From: Oceanobacillus chungangensis
Lineage (GTDB): Bacteria > Bacillota > Bacilli > Bacillales > Amphibacillaceae
Length of the DNA: 64,000 bases
Assembly (NCBI RefSeq): GCF_003369565.1
Contig: NZ_PIOD01000008.1
Coordinates: forward strand, 154,157-218,156
Reading direction: 5' to 3'
The notes beneath the pieces were generated by a model. It ran no database searches and was not told where the DNA came from. It worked only from the letters and a program-made list of their open reading frames with translations. This document shows, in pieces, positions 59,138 through 64,000 of the stretch. How positions within the stretch are numbered: the first letter of the stretch is position 1; each line of letters begins with the position of its first letter. The position numbers were made by a program, and so were the translations under genes.

Positions 59138-60210
59138 TGAATAATAAAAATCCAATGATTGCATTTTTACTGGCATTTTTCCCTGGTGGGGGATTGTTTT
59201 ATTTAGGGAAAATACGGGGAATCTTCTACACACTTGTGGTGTTTGGACTCCCAATTATGGCATTAGCAATTCAAGGTCTAATTGGAAATTTTGAATTGCC
59301 ATTTTTACTGATTGTATTGGCATTTGGATTATATGTCATTAATTTTATCGATACCGCGGTTACAGCCTCACGTCTTTATCACTCTAAAGGAGGTTTAGAA
59401 GAAGGAAAAATCACTCAAAATCCGGAGTCCGAACGATTCTTCACAATCATATTATCCTTTATCCCTGGGCTTGGCCATTTTCAATTGGGCTTGGTGAATC
59501 GAGGTCTTACACTTCTCGTTACATTTATTGGTTTAGGAGTGATGGTTGTCTTTGTTACCGCACTATCTAACCGAGGAGAGTTTCTTTTATTCCTGGCATT
59601 TTTGCCGATTATATGGGTATTTGGATTCTTTGATGCGATGCAGCAGCTATCGAAGAAACAGGCTGGTGAGGAATTGATTGATCGCTCGATTATGGAAGAA
59701 TTCGAGATGCGCCAGGATGATGGGAAAAAGAGCAAGACGCTTGCAATCTTATTATCAATTTTCCCAGGAGCGGGGCATCTTTATCTAGGATTACAAAGAA
59801 GAGGGATTCAATTAATGGCAGCTTTTCTCTTTTCTATTTACGTACTGGATGTATTAAGACTTAGTATTTTCTTATTCTTAATTCCAATAATCTGGTTCTA
59901 TAGCTTCTTTGATGGACTGCAAAAAGCCTCAAAATATGGAAAAGAAGAGATTGAGGACTTACCTGTTATTTCATATTTTATAAATCATCAAAAATGGGTC
60001 GGTATCGGCTTAGTATTGCTCGGACTTTATTATTTATTTGCAGATATGGTAATTCCAGCAATCACACCAGTTGTTGAACGGTTGCTGAATTTTAATGTCC
60101 AATATTGGTTTTATAGTTATTTCCAAACAACAGTTGTTTGTCTGCTCCTTATTGGCGGCGGAATTAAACTTATCGCTGGCAATAAGCGAAAGAGGGAGGG
60201 AAAAGAATGA
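59137..60210 (+). CDS. multi-pass membrane protein with three internal TM2-like repeats
   Basis: A 357-residue protein with about nine hydrophobic helices. Three similar modules repeat: one beginning AFLLAFFPGGGLFYLGKIRG, a second with TIILSFIPGLGHFQLGLVNRG, and a third with AILLSIFPGAGHLYLGLQRRG, each ending in a cytoplasmic FxDxxxxAS-like stretch. The PGxGxxxLGxxxRG motif recalls the TM2 domain family, whose function is not established. It is coupled by overlaps to the anti-sigma gene before and the LiaF-like gene after, so it probably acts in the same stress response. Confidence 0.78.
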   Translation: MNNKNPMIAFLLAFFPGGGLFYLGKIRGIFYTLVVFGLPIMALAIQGLIGNFELPFLLIVLAFGLYVINFIDTAVTASRLYHSKGGLEEGKITQNPESERFFTIILSFIPGLGHFQLGLVNRGLTLLVTFIGLGVMVVFVTALSNRGEFLLFLAFLPIIWVFGFFDAMQQLSKKQAGEELIDRSIMEEFEMRQDDGKKSKTLAILLSIFPGAGHLYLGLQRRGIQLMAAFLFSIYVLDVLRLSIFLFLIPIIWFYSFFDGLQKASKYGKEEIEDLPVISYFINHQKWVGIGLVLLGLYYLFADMVIPAITPVVERLLNFNVQYWFYSYFQTTVVCLLLIGGGIKLIAGNKRKREGKE

Positions 60211-61112
60211 GAACATGGCGTGTAGGCAGTATTTCTATGGGAATTGCGCTTCTTATGTTAGGTATCGTGCTCCTCTTATCGCAAGTCTTTCATATAGAGG
60301 CAGTCACAATTCTGTTAACATGGTGGCCAATCATCTTAATTATATTAGGAGGTGAGATTCTTCTATATCTCTTTTTATCAAAACAAGAAAAGGCAAAGGT
60401 GAAATACGACTTTATTAGCATTTTCTTTGTCGGCATCATTGGAATGGTTGGCATTGGCTTGACGATTCTCACAACGACAGGGATTCTAGACAAAATGAAT
60501 AACTGGGCAAATATCGAAACAATAACAATGCATCTCCCTGAATATACAACAGCAATTGATGAGGAGATCTCAAGGATTGTTGTCAATACGGGGAATCACG
60601 CTGTTACTTTTGAAGATAGTCAGCCGGATAATGTGGACATATTCGGTTCCTACCGCACGCAAATACTGGATAATGAGGCGACGATTAAATCACAGGATGA
60701 TTACTTAGTTGTAAAAGAACAAGGGGACACATTGTATATCGATTTTAAAGAAATCTATAGTCTTCCGAAGCCGTTTAATGACCCGGTACATTTATCTGCT
60801 ACCATTCTAATTCCATCAGATGTGCAATTGGAGGTAACTGGCAATTATAATTCTATTAACCTAAAGCCGAGAAATATCTCGAAAGCGTGGATCATCAATC
60901 AAGTTGCCGATGTAAATATGCTCGTCGGTCAGGAAGCAAATGTACTTATTGAAGCAAATAATGTTTATGAATTAAATGGGAAAGATTGGGAAAGCCGTAA
61001 TTCCAAACAAGATGATTCACTGCATTCAGGTACGATGAAAATAGGGGAAGGGAAAGCTACCCTTTCGATTAATGATGCAGAGGCTGTATCAGTATCTGTG
61101 CCACAGTCTTGA
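60207..61112 (+). CDS. LiaF/DUF4097-like membrane protein
   Basis: A 301-residue protein with an N-terminal four-helix membrane part (LLLSQVFHIEAVTILLTWWPIILI is a DUF5668-like signature) and an extracellular beta-rich C-terminal domain (about 125-295) of the LiaF/DUF4097 type: IVVNTGNHAVTFEDS, LEVTGNYNSINLK and VADVNMLVG. Such beta-helix proteins sense cell-envelope damage or anchor to the membrane outer face. Overlap with the preceding gene is four bases (ATGA). Last gene of the four-gene ECF operon; a terminator follows. Confidence 0.78.
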   Translation: MRTWRVGSISMGIALLMLGIVLLLSQVFHIEAVTILLTWWPIILIILGGEILLYLFLSKQEKAKVKYDFISIFFVGIIGMVGIGLTILTTTGILDKMNNWANIETITMHLPEYTTAIDEEISRIVVNTGNHAVTFEDSQPDNVDIFGSYRTQILDNEATIKSQDDYLVVKEQGDTLYIDFKEIYSLPKPFNDPVHLSATILIPSDVQLEVTGNYNSINLKPRNISKAWIINQVADVNMLVGQEANVLIEANNVYELNGKDWESRNSKQDDSLHSGTMKIGEGKATLSINDAEAVSVSVPQS

Positions 61113-61126
61113 TGAATTTTTTGAAT

Positions 61127-61166
61127 GAAAACGTAGAGAGCAGTATTGCTTTCTATGTTTTATTTT
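61127..61166 (+). terminator. terminator of the ECF operon
   Basis: AAAACGTAGAGAGCA pairs with TGCTTTCTATGTTTT with one mismatch, followed by ATTTTTATC. Confidence 0.8.
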
Positions 61167-61233
61167 TATCGTCTATACTTTGATAATTAGAAACGTTTGT
61201 TCTATAATAATGATTAACAAAAGGGGTGGGACA

Positions 61234-61809
61234 ATGCGGCCAAATCTAACCAAAAATATTAGTATAGATAAATTTAAGGACTTTTATTGGCTAAAAGAGG
61301 AATTGCAATCATTTTGCAGGGAAAATGGAATTAGTGCGTCAGGCTCCAAATTAGAGATTGCTGATAGGATTGAAGCCTTCCTTCTTACAGGAGAGATAAA
61401 AAAGCCTTCCAGAAAAGCAGCTAGGTCTGGAAAAGCAGAGAAGCAAATAGAACTAAGTCTTGATACAGTTATTACGGAGAATCACCGCTGCAGTCAGGAG
61501 GTGCGAGCGTTTCTAAAATCGGTTATTCCAAGGTTTCATTTTTCTACATATATTCAAGATTACTTTAAAAATAATGCTGGAAAAACATATAGAGATGCAG
61601 TAAATGCTTGGTATGAAGAGGAAGAGCGCAAAAAGAATCCTACTTACAAGAAGAAAATTGCTCCCCAATTTGAGTACAATCAGTTTATTCGTGATTTTTT
61701 TGCTGTCCCCAAAAATAAAGGCAAAAACCGTAAAGAAGCGATTGCCGCTTGGAATGAGATAAAACTGCTCCCAGGGAGTAATAAATATGACCCTAATAAG
61801 AATCTGTAG
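61234..61809 (+). CDS. SAP domain protein (DUF6434-like)
   Basis: A 191-residue protein. Residues of about 10-55 form a SAP motif (SIDKFKDFYWLKEELQSFCRENG, then SGSKLEIADRIEAFLLTG), a helix-extension-helix often used for nucleic-acid binding. A basic linker follows, then a region with two similar modules (YIQDYFKNNAGKTYRDAVNAWYE and FIRDFFAVPKNKGKNRKEAIAAWNE). The tandem module is seen in annotated DUF6434 proteins of Firmicutes, of unknown function. ATG at 61234 has AAGGGGTGGG ahead; longer reading from 61180 is unlikely. Confidence 0.78.
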   Translation: MRPNLTKNISIDKFKDFYWLKEELQSFCRENGISASGSKLEIADRIEAFLLTGEIKKPSRKAARSGKAEKQIELSLDTVITENHRCSQEVRAFLKSVIPRFHFSTYIQDYFKNNAGKTYRDAVNAWYEEEERKKNPTYKKKIAPQFEYNQFIRDFFAVPKNKGKNRKEAIAAWNEIKLLPGSNKYDPNKNL

Positions 61810-61875
61810 GCGACATTTTAGTTTAATATTTTTATAGAAGAGAAGCAGAGACCTTCCCTAATACATTCTACAAAC

Positions 61876-61898
61876 CATTAGCAGAGAATTCTTCTGCT
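61876..61898. other. inverted repeat between SAP and CBS genes
   Basis: TTAGCAGA / TCTGCTAA with a 7-base loop lies between convergent genes. No T run on either side, so a terminator role is uncertain. Confidence 0.45.
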
Positions 61899-61938
61899 AA
61901 AGGTAGAGGGCAAGATAATTATCTTTAGGCGCAATTAA

Positions 61939-62397
61939 TTAAAGTGAAATCATTTTCTGAGATATATTATATATTAAATCACCTCGACTGATTACACCAA
62001 TTACTCTTCCTGCTTCATTGACGACAGGGAGCTTCTTATAATGATGCTGTGACAATAAGCGAATCGTCTTTTCGAATTCTTCATCAGGTGATACCTTCAA
62101 AATAAAATGTTTCGTCATGATTTTCTTCACAGGAGTATCTAAATTATGCTGCAACACATCTTCAATTGTTTCAGCCTCGAGATACATGGCATTATATAGA
62201 TCGATAATTTGAAAAGGTTTAGGTGCTAGAAAACGCAGAACATCACCATCAGAGACCATTCCAACGAGATTGCCTTGATCGTCAACTACAGGCAATCCGC
62301 CGATTCGGTTCTTTACCATAATCTCCAATAAATCTTTTAGATTGTCTGTTGCTTTAACTGTAAAGACATTCGTAATCATAATATCGCGTGCTTGCAT
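61939..62397 (-). CDS. tandem CBS-domain protein
   Basis: A 152-residue protein made of two CBS domains (about 1-60 and 88-150): DIMITNVFTVKATDNLKDLL with IGGLPVVDDQGNLVGMVSDGDVL, then KIMTKHFILKVSPDE with KKLPVVNEAGRVIGVISRGDL. The pair should bind an adenine nucleotide or S-adenosyl derivative as an energy sensor; the partner is unknown. TTAATTGGAGGAAA-type site on the minus strand precedes the start. Confidence 0.88.
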   Translation of the reverse strand: MQARDIMITNVFTVKATDNLKDLLEIMVKNRIGGLPVVDDQGNLVGMVSDGDVLRFLAPKPFQIIDLYNAMYLEAETIEDVLQHNLDTPVKKIMTKHFILKVSPDEEFEKTIRLLSQHHYKKLPVVNEAGRVIGVISRGDLIYNISQKMISL

Positions 62398-62548
62398 GTT
62401 ATTTTCCTCCTTTAATTGGAAAATCCTCTACACTATTATTATACTACAATAGCGGAAAATGTAGACAATATCTGTCGAAACATGATTTATTTACGGGAAA
62501 TATGGTAAGATAAAGGTCACAAATAATGCTCGTAAAAGGAAGATACAA

Positions 62549-63925
62549 ATGGCTAAACAAGCAATACCAGTGAAAAAGAATGAAACGATTACACTTACAT
62601 TTGAGGATTTAACTCATGAAGGGAATGGCGTTGGGAAAATTAACGGATATCCCTTATTTGTACCGAATGCTCTGCCAGGTGAAGTTGGAACAGTAAAGGT
62701 AGTAAAAGCAAATAAAAATTTTGGTTTTGGTAAATTACTGGAACTGGAAGAACGAAGCCCGGAACGTGTAGAACCAACCTGCCATGTTCATTGTGGCGGA
62801 TGTCAGCTGCAGCATATGAGCTATCATTTGCAGCTTGAAATGAAACAAAATCAAGTGAAAAATGTGATGAAGAAAGTTGCCCATCTCGAGCATGTACCGG
62901 TTCATCCAATCATCGGGATGGAAAGCCCATTACATTACCGTAATAAAGTACAAATTCCAGTTGGTGAAAAAAATGGAGAGCTGATTACTGGTTTTTATCA
63001 GAAGCGCAGCCATCGCATCCTTGAAAATATGGATACATGTAGTATTCAAGACGAGACGATTAATGTGATTGTCCCGGCGGCAAGAGAAATTGCCAATCGA
63101 ATTGGGATTAGGGCATATAATGAAGAAAGCCACCGTGGGGAATTACGCCATATCATGGTAAGAAAAGGCTTTGCGACGAATGAGGTCATGGTCGTATTCG
63201 TAACACGTACAGATAAATTAACGAATAAGGAAGTCTTAATTCGAGAGTTAACCGAGAAGTTCCCAGAGATAAAATCAATTGTGCAAAATGTCAATGATAA
63301 ACGCACAAGTGTTATTTTAGGTGATAAGACCAAAGTATTATGGGGCGAACAATATATTTACGATAAAATCGGCGACGTTAAATTTGCAATCTCTGCAAAA
63401 TCGTTTTATCAAGTAAATCCGGAACAGACAAAGGTACTTTATGATAAAGCATTGGAGTATGCCAAGATTGATCATAACGATGTTGTCGTCGACGCTTATT
63501 GCGGCATCGGCACAATTTCATTATTTTTAGCACAAAAGGCTAAAAAAGTATATGGCGTGGAAATAGTACCAGAAGCAATTAGCGACGCGAAAATGAATGC
63601 AAAGTTAAATGGCATTGATAATGCAGAATTCTTTGTTGGCGAAGCAGAGAAAGTAATGCCATGGTGGAAAGCACAAGGACTGAGTCCAGACGTCATTGTT
63701 GTTGACCCACCACGAAAAGGCTGTGAACCAGAATTCTTACAAGCGATGATTGAAACCGAGCCAAAGCGGATTGTTTATGTTTCTTGTAATCCATCGACAT
63801 TAGCAAGGGATCTTAGAATTCTAGAAGATGGTGGATATGAGACGAAGGAAGTCCAGCCTGTTGACATGTTTCCGCAGACGGCACATGTGGAGGCAGTTTG
63901 TTGGTTGGAGAGGAAATTTGTCTAA
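62549..63925 (+). CDS. rlmCD: 23S rRNA (uracil-C5)-methyltransferase RlmCD (YefA)
   Basis: A 458-residue RumA-family methyltransferase. The N-terminal TRAM domain (about 10-70, with [18 protein letters not shown]) precedes Fe-S cluster cysteines in [13 protein letters not shown] and C at about residue 170. The SAM fold shows [16 protein letters not shown], and the catalytic Cys lies in [13 protein letters not shown], with [11 protein letters not shown]. subtilis RlmCD (YefA) methylates U747 and U1939; which sites are used here is not shown. YefA follows yerQ in B. subtilis, so the order is kept despite the inserted genes. Confidence 0.94.
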   Translation: MAKQAIPVKKNETITLTFEDLTHEGNGVGKINGYPLFVPNALPGEVGTVKVVKANKNFGFGKLLELEERSPERVEPTCHVHCGGCQLQHMSYHLQLEMKQNQVKNVMKKVAHLEHVPVHPIIGMESPLHYRNKVQIPVGEKNGELITGFYQKRSHRILENMDTCSIQDETINVIVPAAREIANRIGIRAYNEESHRGELRHIMVRKGFATNEVMVVFVTRTDKLTNKEVLIRELTEKFPEIKSIVQNVNDKRTSVILGDKTKVLWGEQYIYDKIGDVKFAISAKSFYQVNPEQTKVLYDKALEYAKIDHNDVVVDAYCGIGTISLFLAQKAKKVYGVEIVPEAISDAKMNAKLNGIDNAEFFVGEAEKVMPWWKAQGLSPDVIVVDPPRKGCEPEFLQAMIETEPKRIVYVSCNPSTLARDLRILEDGGYETKEVQPVDMFPQTAHVEAVCWLERKFV

Positions 63926-63929
63926 CAAT

Positions 63930-64000
63930 AATTAACATCCCGCAACCATAATAAACATTACCGATTCAGACCCCGATTTCGTGAAAATAAACATTTCCGA
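63930..64000. repeat. start of a short repeat cluster at the window edge
   Basis: AATTAACATCCCG at 63930, AATAAACATTACCG at 63950 and AATAAACATTTCCG at 63986 are related 13-14-base elements separated by 20 and 36 bases. The array continues past the window, so its length and nature cannot be judged. Confidence 0.45.

Overview
The window is a low-GC Firmicute chromosome segment. Gene content and order follow the pbuG, yebE, purE..purD, yerA, yerB, yerC, pcrB, pcrA, ligA, camS, gatCAB, dagK, yefA stretch known from Bacillus subtilis. Together with protein style this points to a Bacillaceae member of the Oceanobacillus type. This assignment is an inference from synteny and protein recall, not from a search.

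Layout. 1-6.9 kb: purine base permease pbuG behind a leader terminator, then a loose set of accessory genes (MFS transporter, class I amidotransferase-like hydrolase, msrA, MOSC protein, small heat-shock protein, yebE) with one copy of a large palindromic dispersed repeat and a 42-bp tandem array. 6.9-25.1 kb: an accessory island. It holds a 1084-residue ATPase/TPR/winged-helix/BTAD regulator, an aldo/keto reductase plus the relic of a second one, a TetR regulator, two acyl-CoA ligases, a MaoC hydratase, two unusual KASIII-like enzymes, a complete branched-chain-amino-acid-type ABC importer, an alpha/beta hydrolase and an SDR. This looks like an import-and-degradation (or remodelling) pathway for an unidentified carboxylic acid. 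Two of its promoters carry a matching pair of direct heptamers with 11-bp periodicity, the DNA-site architecture of SARP/BTAD activators.

25.1-35.6 kb: the purine biosynthesis operon behind a PurR box and a guanine-type purine riboswitch. It contains purE, purK, purL, purF, purM, purN, purH and purD. The purB, purC, purS and purQ genes usual between purK and purL are absent, and PurF as encoded lacks its nucleophilic cysteine and the oxyanion-hole asparagine of the glutaminase domain. A second tandem array (40-41 bp period) lies between purF and purM. 35.6-46 kb: a second copy of the palindromic repeat, yerA-like adenine deaminase, yerB, yerC, pcrB, pcrA, ligA and camS.

46-64 kb: an RRNPP-type quorum-sensing regulator followed by a 45-codon secreted pro-peptide gene, which appears to be a complete receptor/signal pair. 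Then come gatCAB, dagK, a GMC oxidoreductase, the fruR-fruK-fruA fructose operon (minus strand), a four-gene ECF sigma/anti-sigma/membrane-protein operon, a SAP-domain protein, a CBS protein and the RlmCD-type rRNA methyltransferase. The last bases hold the start of another short repeat array cut by the window edge.

The most notable points are the RRNPP receptor with its undescribed peptide, the ABC-importer/KASIII cluster with its predicted activator sites, and the reduced and altered purine operon.
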